NCBI GenBank assembly: GCA_020466095.1
Contig: CM035807.1
Coordinates: forward strand, 37,524,752 to 37,588,751
Direction: 5' to 3'
Length of the DNA: 64,000 bases
DNA from: Chlorops oryzae
Lineage: Eukaryota; Arthropoda; Insecta; Diptera; Chloropidae
In this document: positions 23,403 to 34,358 of the stretch, piece after piece
Layout of the letters: each line of letters begins with the position of its first letter
How positions within the stretch are numbered: the first letter of the stretch is position 1
Made by a program: the position numbers and the translations under genes
The notes under the pieces: generated by a model
The model's database searches: none
Told to the model about the DNA's origin: nothing
What the model saw: only the letters and a program-made list of their open reading frames with translations

Positions 23403-23455
23403 ATTTTTTTCCCAAAAAACCCAAAATTTTGGGGGGAGGCAAAAAATACTCGGCG
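23403..23455. other. 53-bp junction filler between tandem units
   Basis: This T-, C- and G-run sequence (for example CCAAAATTTTGGGGGGAGG) separates the units and is absent from the outer edges of either, so the tandem junction is not a simple head-to-tail fusion. Confidence 0.6.
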
Positions 23456-25993
23456 GACTCACCCACACGCCCACAACCCCACACGCTTTGGAAAGCGAGC
23501 GGTTGTTTTTCAATGGCAGCCCCATGTTAAAAAAAGTTCGTTGAATGTAGGAGAAAGGCGCCCGGTACTGACTTCTTTAGGACCGACCCATGGCCGTTCT
23601 CATTTACTGACCAATACTTATGATCTAAGCCTAATTAAAGAAACGAAATGAATGGCTCCAGCCAGTGCCGTATTAAGATAGGGCTAGCTGGGGCTATAGC
23701 CCTGGGCCCCAACTGGCAACGGGCCCCGAGCGTCCAAATAAAATATCATCAAAATATTTCAAAAAATTTTTTTCCAATTAAATCACTTTAAAGTTTAAAA
23801 ATTAATAAAATAAAAAATTAAATTATATGAGCCCTTGATTATAAAAGTGGTATAAGTCAAAACTTTTAAAAATCTAGTTTTACTTCAGATTATCTTATTT
23901 AATAAGAATTTGATAGGAAATAGCTGATAAACTATATTTATAAAATATTTGACTTATACCACTTTCAAAATCAAAGGCTCATATAACATATAAATTGTTT
24001 GCTTTATTGTTCCTTCCTTTGAAAGAATTTATATTGTACTAATTAATCATCTTGAACTTAAATTGACAGTTATTCCTTATTTCAAAAAACTGCACCAAAT
24101 AGAGCATCAAGGGGCCCCATCACTATATCAGCCCCGGGCCCCATGACACTCTATTCCGCCGCTAGCCCAAGCACTAGGCCTTGTGAGAATTTATTTCATT
24201 AACATAATGGTTTAAAAAGCAAGAACTTCTCCCGAGCAAAAGTATTTTGTTCTCATATGCGTATCCAAATCTAAATGTTGGTGAAAACCAAATACAGATA
24301 AAACAATTTAAAATATAATTATTAAAATTATTTAAATATTCATTAGAAATTTTTGGTGAATTCGGCCGTTCAAAATTTTCCAAAACTTGAACCGAATCAA
24401 TTTAATTCAATTTTAAATTCTACGAACGGTCCACGTGTATCTAATGGCTTTAATTTATTCTGATATATGAAATTATTTAGTTGAAACTCGAGGATAACTC
24501 TAGTGAAATCTACAGGCTACACACAATTAAATGCGCTTTCCACTATTGGCTTACTGATTGTGTCGTCTAAAAGCTGTTTGCTTTACAATTCTGGTTATTA
24601 AAATTAAATTGGAAGGAAATTTCTTGTTTAATTTTTAATTGAATTCTTTATTACAACGTGCAGCTGCAGCCCCCTTATATACATTTAAAGCCTTTTCCAC
24701 AGCTAATTGTAGATTAAAAGCCGTCACCAACAAAGACACTCGAAGAACACGTTTGGCGCCGCTCTAATAAAACTTGAGCCCACATAAGTGTTTGTAAACA
24801 AATATTTTCCTACCAGCACACATGTCATTACATAAGTGCATATAAGTGAAGATATGGAAAAAAAAAATAAAAATAAAAACAAAACACAAAAAAACTGGTA
24901 TCCGAGGGCGTGGGCAATGGAAAGCATACGGCTTTGACTTAAAATGACAACTTTCGGTATCAAAGCATGCTTCGACAAAGCCTTTAAAAACATCTCAAGC
25001 ACCGCATTTTTCAATTTATTATCCCGATTCAAGCTTTATTTACCAATATCTAAAGGCATTATGATTTGTGTTTGATGTTAACCTGTGAAAGCGCAATTAC
25101 CAGTAGTTCAAGAGCGTTATCAGCTTACAGCCGTTGACTGCAATGTTGACTTCAGTCGCTTAATGCGCTGGTGCCGTTTTATTTATTTAATTTCCATGTA
25201 ACTTTGTGGCAGCAGCAAGTTGAGATTTTTGCCTTGCACCTACGAGGGGCAAGCATGGAAATGCAGCGATCCAATGAGTTAGAAGTGATTCCCGATAATA
25301 ACCCGTAACATAACAAAGTAACAGATATCGCTGGCGCCGGCTGTCAGCAGCGACCGCCAACTGGCCGCGTCAGTTTTGACAGGAATCGATTGCCGTTGCA
25401 AGAAGCTTAAATGCCCTTGCCTGCACACCTCAGTGCCGTACGCCACTAAGTGAATCGCCGTAAAGGAAAGCATGTGGAATATTTCGTACGCTCGGCTCCA
25501 ATTAATTGGTTTAAACTTTAAAGTCTTACATTACATTCGCAGCAGTAATTACCCTGTTTATGTGTCAAACTTATCCAAAGTAAACAAAGGAAAGAAGGTT
25601 TTTTAAAAATTTTCCATACTCTATAAATTAATTTCCTGCAAATGGCAAGGTTGAGAAGTGGTAAAAGGGGTGATTCCCACGAGTCCTAAGCAGGCTGATG
25701 ACCTTGTTTTGGTTCCAATATTGAAATTTTCCGACGGGCCCTATGCAAAAAAAAAACCTCGTGCCCGAGTTTGCCGTTTATAGGCACGCCCGCAAATATC
25801 ATTTACTGAGCAATCTTTAAGACAGGGCTCCAAAGATTTATTCGTATTGCAGTAAAGTGCAGATTTAATTTCACGCTTTTCAAGCCTTTAGAAAGACTCT
25901 AGCACACACTGATGGGATAATGAAGATTTTTGGTTTTATGTTTTAGGATAAAAGGGTGCTGAATACCATATTGTGGATTGGATATGAATGAAC
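23456..25993. repeat. Tandem duplication, unit 2 (2.54 kb)
   Basis: Second copy of the block at 20869-23402. Small differences include one A added in the poly-A near 24860, CT lost near 25825, and CATA in place of ATAG near 25965. High identity points to a fairly recent event; gene conversion between units is an alternative. Confidence 0.9.
23663..24166. mobile_element. MITE with internal hairpin, copy in tandem unit 2
   Basis: It is the copy of 21070-21576 carried along by the tandem duplication, not an independent insertion: flanking sequence is the same on both sides. Confidence 0.55.
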
Positions 25994-26996
25994 AATTATG
26001 AATGGAACTATTGAATTCAAGTGGAGACCAAGACAAGGATATAAAGAGATAAACTATGTTCTATAATAATGACGCTATACATTTCTTGGTCAAAAATATA
26101 AATAGTTTCCGTTAAGCAATCAAGTTTTGCATGGATATTTCTTTGGATGAGATTAAGATTTACGCTCCTCATAGAAAAAAGGGGTCCAAAACTTATGCAT
26201 TTCTAAATCTAGAAACTTCAAGTTGAAAAAATACTTCACTGTTGTCATTCTCAAAGTTAGTTACTGAGTAATCGTGACCTCATGAATGCGCATTGAACAC
26301 GAAAAATAAGACAAAGTGGTCGGGCCTCTGATAAAGAAGAGATAGCTAAGAAAATTAAACTCAAGAGATCAAAATGCATCAATCTATATGTATCACAACT
26401 AACGTGGTTAAATAATATTGTTGAAAAATCGAAATTAACTCCGAATGTGGCTGAAAAACCGGAATAGTTTTGGTGAAAACCGGTTATATAATCCAAATCT
26501 AATCGGAATGGTTTTTCCGAGGGCATGCGAAAAACGAACACCATAACTTTTAGGCGGCCGGGCCCAACTGACTTTTAACATTACATGTTTGCAAGCAAAG
26601 GCACACACATTCAAGTTTTTTCTCAAACAAAAGGCCACACCCCAAAAAAAATAAACAAATTTTTGATTTTGCTCAAATTTTTAGCCAATTAGCTGTGCTT
26701 GCACGCACGTTTGCAAATATATTTGAGCAGGTCCCAACTAGAGAAATAGTTCGTTTCGACCAGCAGTAAATCGAATGGACCTATTTTCCGGCCTTAAACA
26801 TGACCTAACTTTGAAGTCCGTTTCGAAGGTCCAAATGACCTTTATTCGACCTATTCTATGACTTCAAAGTCGTTTCGACTTACAAGTCGATTTTGGGTCG
26901 AAAATTGGTAAATATGCGCTATTTTGTGACTTAATATTGATTTGACTTTCAATTTGACGTAATGCGACAACATCATATGATTAACAACAGCGCACT
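25994..26996. other. Intron DNA with TTTCGAC-rich relic
   Basis: No gene is seen. Between about 26750 and 26900 variants of TTCGACCT, AAGTCG and TTTCGACTT recur, as in subterminal arrays of TIR elements. No end pair was found. Confidence 0.35.
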
Positions 26997-27244
26997 CAGT
27001 GCCGTAGCAACCATAGGGGCAAGAGGGGGATTTTCCCCCCACGCATTTTTGTTTTTTCCCATGAAAAAAATTTAAAAAGGAGAAAAAATAAATGACAATC
27101 GAAAAAACATGCATTGAAAACGTGCATGTATGTTAATGTGGTTTAATTAAAATAGACGTTAAAATTGAAAAAATAATTTTTGCCCCCACGCAAATTGAAA
27201 AAATAATTTTTCCCCCCACGCAAAACAGAATTGCTATGGCACTG
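26997..27244. mobile_element. 248-bp hAT MITE
   Basis: The ends CAGTGCCGTAGCAA and TTGCTATGGCACTG are inverted with one mismatch. Flanks AGCGCACT (26989-26996) and AGCGCACA (27245-27252) match at seven of eight bases, fitting a hAT 8-base duplication. Near the right end a 30-base unit ending CCCCCACGCAAA is duplicated in tandem. Confidence 0.75.
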
Positions 27245-27511
27245 AGCGCACATTACGTTAGTGAACGAATAATCAGTACGTAATCATGTTTAATTTTAGT
27301 TTAACAAAAGTATTCCAAAAGCTTTCGCACTAAAAAGCTTTTTAAACAGTTCTTTGCTGGCTAAATGAAAACCCTTTTATAAATCTCGCTACCAAAATCC
27401 GGAATGTTTCTCTTTTTTCGGTATAGTTGGCCACTTTATTCATACCTTTTGTTCTACTACTTTCTTAGAATTCTTCTGCGAGTTTCCCCGTGTTTTTTAC
27501 TTTCTCCTTAA

Positions 27512-28538
27512 CCCTTTCGACCCCAAAGTTGCTTATAAGCAACATTCGAACGTCCCCATTCTTTCTACAGTTACGACTATGTGACGCAGAATAATTTGTT
27601 GATTTTAATAAAGTGCGGTCGATTAATTGTCTAACAAAAGAATGCATTACAACTTTTCGAAGAGAATTCTTTTATTTCGAATTTATTTGTAATAAGTACA
27701 TATATAAAAAAATAAGTATAACAAAAAACATGTAAGGGTGTTATAGTCAGGCGAGCCTGACAATAGAATACCCGACACAGACACACATGTTCAAATAGTT
27801 TTTCATATCAAAAGTTATTTAAGGCCGTAAGGGGCCCCATATACCGACTTTTGTTAAATTTCTTTATGAAAACTGCCCGTTTGCCACGCCCACATTTCCA
27901 ATTCTTTTGAATTCTAATCGGAGGCTTAAATATACGCTCAACTTCTAAGTTTAATTGAAGTATTTCGAAAAAGTCCGATTTTGAGGCAGTTTTGGGATTT
28001 TCGTTATAGACCCTAGTACTGGAGGTACCTCTAAAAATGGTCCGATTGGGTCCATTCTCGAACTTGTTCTTACTCATGTCCCCGTGAGCACGCATACCAA
28101 AATTTGGTCAAGATAGCTCAACTCCTTCGATAAGATAACTGTATACAGAGAGACAGACGGACAGACAGACAGACAGACCGACAGACAGACAGACGGACAT
28201 GTCTAAATCGAATCTCCTGGTGACGCTGGTCATTTCTATATACATTTTGTATGGTCTATCTCGACTGGTTCTGGGTGTTACACACAACCACACAAAGGCA
28301 ATATACCCTTGAAAAAGAGTGTGTCGGGTATAATGAGGAAAAATAAAGTTCTTGTAATTTTATTGGTTGTTCAAAAAGTTCTAGGCTTTTTTCTGTTTGG
28401 AGATTAATTATTTTTGCATCTATATAATTGATCAAAACAACTCAAAACTTTACTTGGTTCAACAACTCACCATCAACTTTCGTTACGAGTCGAAAATAAT
28501 GATATTAGACACCAGGTCAAAATTCGGGGCTCAAAGGG
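27512..28538. mobile_element. piggyBac-like element with TTAA flanks, interrupted
   Basis: TTAA stands at 27508-27511 and 28539-28542. The inner ends are CCCTTTCGACCCC and (reverse complement) CCCTTTGAGCCCC. TTAA duplication plus a CCC start is the piggyBac signature. A Helitron-like element occupies 27728-28331 within it. No transposase is present. Confidence 0.6.
27728..28331. mobile_element. DINE-1/mini-me-like element, type A
   Basis: It starts ACATGTAAGGGTGTTATAG, followed by the GTCAGGCGAGCCTGAC hairpin and ACCCGACACAGACAC. The GACA/GACG microsatellite is at about 28146-28196, then ATGTCTAAATCGAATCTCC, ending GTGTGTCGGGTATAA. It lacks the internal ~250 bases present in the longer copies. 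In reverse frames the microsatellite reads as Cys-Leu-Ser-Val repeats and is not a gene. Confidence 0.8.
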
Positions 28539-28718
28539 TTAACATTCCGTTAAATATAATATTTCAAATCATATACCTATGAAGACAGTAATAGAGTTTT
28601 AAGCATGTATCTGCTCGATTCAGTCGAATCTGGATGTACTGAATTATCTTTTGCACGCCCTGTTCGTTGTATAAAGATTGTTTGTGTAAGCAAGATTGAA
28701 TATTTGGTTCATTATTTA

Positions 28719-28860
28719 CAGGCCCGTAGAGAGAAAGAGGGATTTTTTCCGGGGTCTCCTTACAAAATTGTGCGATTTCAAAACAAAAAGTTCCATGCTC
28801 CTCCAGAAAGCCCGGGCCCGGGGTAAAAGCTCCTTTTTCTACCCCCTCTCTACAGGCCTG
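28719..28860. mobile_element. 142-bp hAT MITE
   Basis: The ends CAGGCCCGTAGAGAG and CTCTCTACAGGCCTG are inverted with one mismatch. A perfect 8-base duplication ATTATTTA lies at 28711-28718 and 28861-28868. The interior has CCCGGGCCCGGGG. It is inserted directly against the left end of the next element. Confidence 0.85.
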
Positions 28861-28869
28861 ATTATTTAC

Positions 28870-29375
28870 CCCCTTCTCGCATACGAAGCCATATATGGAC
28901 GCAGAAGTTTATAATTTTTCCTTGCCAGATGAAAAATCCTGTATTTAACACAAAACCGAAATCCAAATAAGCATTTCATTGACTAACGGAATCTAAGTAG
29001 CTTTCGTTTGACAAATGGCCGTAGTCAACAGTATTGGAAGTTTTATCTAACATTTGCCATTGAGAAGAGTTAAAAAAAAATTATCACATTTGAAATTTGT
29101 TACAATATAAAAATGGTGGGTAAAGAGTGCGAAAAAAATCTTTCTATTTATTTACACATACTCTTCTCAAGAATAAACTTGTATGAATATTGCAAGTTTT
29201 GCGTTTCCTGGCATGTTTTGCCTACCTTTCCATATATCTTATTTTATAACCACTTCTGTTATAAACATAAAAAAATTAAATTTAATAAATTTTTCCTTTA
29301 ATTGAGCCCAATAAATCATTATTGTGGAGGAAATATATTTGTTTTTCAATTCGGTAGCAATTCATGCGGGAAGGG
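28870..29375. mobile_element. piggyBac-like MITE, copy 1
   Basis: Homologous and inverted relative to 43157-43671 over its full length. The ends CCCCTTCTCGCAT and ATGCGGGAAGGG are inverted. The flanking TTAA is decayed to TTTA and ATTA here but intact at the other copy. Confidence 0.7.
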
Positions 29376-29550
29376 ATTAGAAAAGTCCGCGTAACAAAAA
29401 AGCGCTTAATATTTCGAGCTATTTATTATTTCATTATTCGTTATATCCAGATTCCACTGTATTAGAATTACTTTAGAGCTACCAAATGTATTAACCTAAT
29501 GTTAAATATTAAAGACTTCAATATTTCTGCCGTTTTAATCGATTAGCCCG

Positions 29551-29573
29551 GCTATAACACCCTTACATGTTAA
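29551..29573 (-). repeat. Solo terminus of a type-A Helitron-like element
   Basis: Reversed, this reads AACATGTAAGGGTGTTATAG, the start of the element at 27728 including its ACATG variant (other copies have ACAAG). Nothing of the hairpin follows. It is a tiny terminal relic or an abortive copy. Confidence 0.55.
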
Positions 29574-31238
29574 GATTACAAAAATGCGCTGTCCGTTAAT
29601 AATGAATTCAATTTGTTTTTTCAAAATGTTTCAAATAGTTTAGAAATAAAAGAAAGTTATGCGTATGGTACATTGTGTACCCATATCAACGAAACGAACA
29701 CGATCGTTTGAGTGTAACATATTTTACAATTCTCGTGCCTTTTTTCATATGAAGGTAAGTAACATCGAACAAATGGTCCCTTGTTAATTACCTCTTGTAT
29801 TCTTAGCTTAACTCTGACTTTTGTGTTTTGAAGACAATCGTGACTAATCGTGACTATGTCAGCGGGCAGTCCCGTGGCAAGCCCCATACCACTCACTTTA
29901 ATTTGAATCCGAACAGAAAACATTCAGAACTTGTTGCGTTAGTGTTTCTCCGGTGTGAGCGGGAGAACTATCCCATTTCGCTGGCTCAGATTAAGGTAGT
30001 TTGACGGTGAATTCGATGCAAGATGACAAGTAAAAACTTCAAGTGACAGGCAACCAATAAAAATGACAGCATAAATGGATTAAGAGAATTCGTCAAGTCA
30101 TTGTTCACTGATATTTCAAATTAACTGGACTCGATGTTGCCCGGCCGAAAGAACTCACACAATGACCAATAAACTCAAATGTGCACAGCTACGTGAGATA
30201 TGTTGACTTTTGCTAATGAGTTAAGTAGCTAATTTCATTAGAGCGTGCAGCCGTGCACCCTCATAAGACTCGTTGGCAAAGGGTTACGTTGAAGTACATT
30301 TCCTGATTTCGAAATGTACATATTTGTTCAGCTTTTAGAGAAATTTCGTTGAGCTTGGACGCAGGTTTATGCAACCGAAAGATGCAAGGAAACTAACATC
30401 TGCTTGGGATTAATAAACAGTTTAGAATTGAGGATAGCTGAAACTTAGGTCTCATAGACCGATCAATGTGTACAGGAAAAAAAAAAGACCATTTGGCGCA
30501 AGACTAACAGAGTACAGAAATCGCGCAAAAAAAGCAATAAACTAAAACCGATTAATAACACCATTTGGCGCTCACAGCTGAATTTGAAAATGCGCGAATT
30601 TTAGATGGGACACCACAATTACAGTAGGGACTTGCAAACAACAACAATTGAACAGAGAAATCTCCGATGAAGCTGGATTATCTGTAAAATAATTAATGGA
30701 AAACATTTTTTAAACAACATTCGATTTTAAAATTATTTCCATGAAGACAAAGAAGGTAATCTCGAGAATTCCATGACCATTAAAGACGACTTCTGTTCAA
30801 TAACCTTATCAAACATCTGCGAGAGGCAGGGGTGCAAAGTGTCGGGGTAGTTTTTGCGAAGGAATTAAATTTGGTGGGAGCATTACTATAGCCCAGATTT
30901 TAAAAAAATTGGAAAAACCCAAAGAATTCGGCACACCATCACGATGGAATACAACTTATTTAGGATAAACAAATGAAGAAATTTTCATATAAAAATCTTT
31001 TAATTGTTTACATTTAAATAATCTGAAAGTGTAAAATCACAGAATCCATCATTTTCGTCCGGATTATCTTCAACATTTCTTCGCTCTGTATTTGATTTAG
31101 AGGAGATCATTTGCCAAGCGTCAAAAAAATCTACAAAATATAGCTGAACGGCAAATAAACCTAACCTCGACCTATCATTGCTGTCACAGGTGGCCATATA
31201 GAGGCCCTTTGTGGGGCGAATTGTGCCTTAAATGGATT
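29574..31238. other. Intron DNA; nothing recognised
   Basis: The word CCATTTGGCGC occurs at about 30490 and 30560. No coding region, RNA gene or element ends could be supported. Confidence 0.35.
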
Positions 31239-31370
31239 CCCTGCAGTAAATGCGGGGCAAATTGACCCCTGCGTCACCACTGTCATTCTATAGACATGGT
31301 CAACGAGGAGGTCCACAGTTAAATTTTCTTGAGCATTCATAAAATGAATTTGCTGCACGAGAATCAGAAG

Positions 31371-31440
31371 GTCCGTAGCGTAATGGTTAGCATGTCCGAT
31401 CATCAATCCGAAGGCCTGTGTTCGAATCCCAGGGCAGGCG
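31371..31440 (+). repeat. tRNA-like module in TIR element
   Basis: A-box-like TAGCGTAATGGTTAGCATG and B-box GTGTTCGAATCCC (stem paired with CCTG and CAGG) are in order. The anticodon-loop-like region is TCATCAA. Flanks are AT-rich and the acceptor ends do not pair clearly. Confidence 0.65.
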
Positions 31441-31680
31441 ACAAAAAGTGGAAAATTGTAAAATTTTGAGGATTATTCTTATGGGTGAGAAGAGAGAAAA
31501 AAAAGTTTCCATTCTGAATTCTCGTGAGTTCTTTCACAGTTCGTGCGAAAATTCTCATGAATTATATTTTCAATAACTTAATATTATATTTCCAATTTTT
31601 TCGCAAAAAAAAAATTTTTTTAAAGCCTGTTAGACAACTAATATATTATCCACTTAAAAAAAAATATTAAAAAATGGCAC

Positions 31681-31757
31681 CCGCCCGAGCGAGATTCGAA
31701 CACGGGTCTCCAGGTCGCTAGGCCAGACTCTTCACACTGAGCCATCCGAGCCCTGTG
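31681..31757 (-). repeat. tRNA-like module in TIR element
   Basis: On the minus strand: A-box-like GATGGCTCAGTGTGAAGAG and B-box GTGTTCGAATCTCG. The anticodon region reads GGCCTAGCGACC. It faces the module at 31371. Confidence 0.65.
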
Positions 31758-32167
31758 CGCGGCGCTTCCATTTACGTACTATAGTAATGAGCTGCCTCTA
31801 CAGCATCACCAGTTCAATCGTCAACTGGTGTCCGCTCGAACATATGCTCATACAAAGTGTCCATAGGAGAATACATTGGCACGGGTACAGTTGGTCACTA
31901 GTGACGGTGACGGAGGAACTAGTGACAGATTGAATCAGTCACTAGTGATAATTACTGCAGGGTTGTAATAACGTTCATACAGACGTATCGAAGTTATAAT
32001 GTTTTTTTTTTTTGTGGAAATTAATAAACTCAAATTCAAGTTAAACTAAACTGAAAGTTGATTCTTTTAAATTTCAAACTAATTTCTGTAAAAGAGGGCT
32101 TAAGAATTAATAACACGTGCTTAAAGGAATTTAATAAGAAAACAATTCACTTCGATATCCCGCTCAC

Positions 32168-32285
32168 CAGTGGCGGCATTTGGGTAGGGCCAGGTTCGGC
32201 AATTCCTAGTGAATTCCCTAGATTGCAGTTAGTAGACGCCCAGGAAATCTCGCCCAAGGAGCTGGTAGTGCTTAAACCGGCACTG
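32168..32285. mobile_element. 118-bp hAT micro-MITE
   Basis: It begins CAGTGGCGGCATTTG and ends CCGGCACTG. A perfect 8-base duplication CCGCTCAC lies at 32160-32167 and 32286-32293. It is among the smallest elements here and accounts for a spurious 120-codon open frame across 32058-32420. Confidence 0.85.
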
Positions 32286-32350
32286 CCGCTCACGAAGTGT
32301 ATATTTCGACTGACAGATTTTCTTAGTTTCGACTCTTCTTGTAAGCACGC

Positions 32351-33327
32351 CAGTGGCGTAGGTAGGATTTTGAAAAGGGGGGAATTACAACCGGGAATTA
32401 CAAATAGTATTAAGTTTTGAAAAACTCAATAAAAACTCAAACTAATATAAGACACATTATTTCAAATTTCATTGTATCACACAATTATGTTGGCATTTCA
32501 TACCGGTTGAACCACATTTTAAATCGTAAATTGAACTTTAATGAACAAACCCCTTTTTAAAAGTCTTAGGTTTGTGACTATGTAAATGCACTAGGGATGA
32601 TCAAAAGCTATCGATGTTCATTTAACGTTGCCACATTCGTTGTATTTAGCTGAAATTGGCTATTTTTATAGAAATGGTTTTAGATATTTTAGCAGCATTT
32701 ATACTGATTTGAAACCAAACATAAATAAATTCATCCAAAACTAGACCTAGACTGATTTTGAGGTTTGTTTATCGTCTGGCAGCAGGTTTAATTGAAAACG
32801 AGCTCAAGCATTGAAAATGAATTTATTCCACTCAGGTTAACATAAACCTACGGCAGGATTTCCATTGCCAATGTGGATAAATTAGTTCTTAATCATTTTT
32901 GAATCAGTTCAATATATTGCACGTTTCATATGTAGTTTCTTGAGAAATATATTGTAAAAATATTTGATAAGTAAGAGGTTGGTATTTTGGTCATAAGTTT
33001 ATTTTGGCTATTTTAGCTTTTTCGTTATTGATATTTTCCCATTAAAAAAAAACTCATGGCAGCGCTGTGTTCGCTTAAATGTAATGCTCGAACTCGTCAT
33101 CGATTATTCGCAAGCATAGATCTAAAAGGGCATCCTTATGCAGGGTACACATGGGCACATGGGGACGCAAACATATATGATTCTAAACAACTCACACTCA
33201 ACAATCGCGGTTTTTACTTCGTGCATATAATACCGAATCGAAAACACATTCATTCCTTCACATTTTATGAGACAAAGGGGGTGATATATCCCCTTTATCG
33301 GCCCATCCCCCCTTACCTACGCCACTG
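32351..33327. mobile_element. 977-bp non-autonomous hAT element
   Basis: The ends CAGTGGCGTAGGTA and TACCTACGCCACTG are inverted with at most an indel nearby. A perfect 8-base duplication AAGCACGC is at 32343-32350 and 33328-33335. The 90-codon frame at 33056-33328 has no recognisable domain. Confidence 0.85.
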
Positions 33328-33789
33328 AAGCACGCATGTGTGTTATACGGTATACATTGAAATGATTGCAACACCCAAGCCACAGAGAATGTTGGGTATT
33401 AGAAGTCAAGAAATGAAAGCAAAACACTTCCTTTCTTCATATTTATCTGTCCGCCGATAAGACATACTACACCGAGAGAAAAAGGTAGTTATATTAACTG
33501 AAAAAGCAGGTTAAAATAACCGAGTTCACCGTTTATTGTTAACTTATGTGTAGTAGCGGTCAATTCAACAGTACAAACACAGTCAATAAGAATATAACTA
33601 CCTGATGGTTGATATAACTGTCTCGCGGTTAAATCAACTGTCACCAGCGACTGGGAAAAAAAATTTATTTTTTGCTTTGACTTTTTTTTATCTTCTTTAA
33701 TATTTTTTTTTTTTATTTATTATTATATTTTTTCTTTATTTATTTGTTTCTATTTAAATCTTGTTCTCTTTCATCTCTTTAAATTTTCT

Positions 33790-33865
33790 CGCCTCGGCCG
33801 AGCCTTGAACCGCTCACCTCCACTTCGCTGGGCGAACGTCTTAACCATTACGCTAAACGAACGAA
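33790..33865 (-). repeat. tRNA-like module in TIR element
   Basis: On the minus strand: A-box-like TTAGCGTAATGGTTAAGAC, arm TTCGCCCAGCGAA, and B-box CGGTTCAAGGC. Counterpart of 8635-8708. This module is missing from the copy at 36919-40833. Confidence 0.6.
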
Positions 33866-34084
33866 TTTAATTTGTTGGTCAAAATCCTCACTTGAGCTTA
33901 TGGTTGGGGAACGTGCTTAAGGAATTGTTTCACTCCCAAAATTTTTTGCTTGAAAATGAACCATTAAAAAAAAATTCAATAAAATAAAACCTTAAAAATT
34001 TAGGACAAAATTTTTGTCTTCCAAAACAACTACACTCTGAACAAAAAAAAAAACTGTAATTAAAAAAAAAATTCAGAAAAATTC

Positions 34085-34160
34085 CCGCCGCGAGCAGGGA
34101 TAGAACTCCGAAGCTCACGACTGTCGAGTCATAGTTTAAACCACTGAGCTATCGAAACCT
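34085..34160 (-). repeat. tRNA-like module in TIR element
   Basis: On the minus strand: A-box-like GATAGCTCAGTGGTTTAAAC, arm ATGACTCGACAGTCG, and a degenerate B-box GGAGTTCTATCCC. Counterpart of 8946-9025 and 37121-37192. Confidence 0.6.
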
Positions 34161-34358
34161 CCGGAGATGGTTGATCAGAATGCGAACTTATACGTCTAAG
34201 TGAACGAAAGCAAATTTGAACATAAAAAGTAACTGTTTTTTAACTGTTCATTTGACTGCCTTTTTCAGTGCATTTAACGCGGAATACAGTTTATTTGACC
34301 ACTCTTACTTTAACTGTTCTAAGTAGTTGAATTTACTGTTGTTATTTCTCTCGGTGTA

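Larger units (their letters stand above)
31239..31962. mobile_element. 724-bp TIR element with two convergent tRNA-like modules
   Basis: CCCTGCAGTAAAT (from 31239) is matched by AATTACTGCAGGG at the right end; TT stands outside both ends. Subterminal words GTCACTAGTGAC and CACGGGTACAGTTGGT recur in the related element at 44231-44813. The tRNA-like modules at 31371-31440 (+) and 31681-31757 (-) point toward each other. No transposase is present. Confidence 0.7.
33468..34358. mobile_element. 891-bp TIR element with twin tRNA-like core (intact copy)
   Basis: TACACCGAGAGAAA (33468-33481) is perfectly inverted at 34345-34358. The arms carry arrays of AACTG, GGTTAA and CAGTTAAAT. The core about 33643-34190 is collinear with the core of 8303-9213. 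A second copy, inverted and interrupted, is at 36919-40833. No transposase or clear target duplication was found. Confidence 0.75.

Noticed and set aside
22686..25473. Identical 64-codon minus-strand frame in both tandem units as a conserved small gene
   Set aside because: Identity is explained by the recent duplication; no domain, promoter or codon bias supports coding.
28108..28293. Cys-Leu-Ser-Val repeat protein (also near 40450 and 49608)
   Set aside because: It is the translation of the GACA/GACG microsatellite of Helitron-like elements in an arbitrary frame.
32058..32420. 120-codon plus-strand open frame
   Set aside because: It runs through a 118-base hAT MITE and into the start of the next hAT element, so it is a chance frame across insertions.
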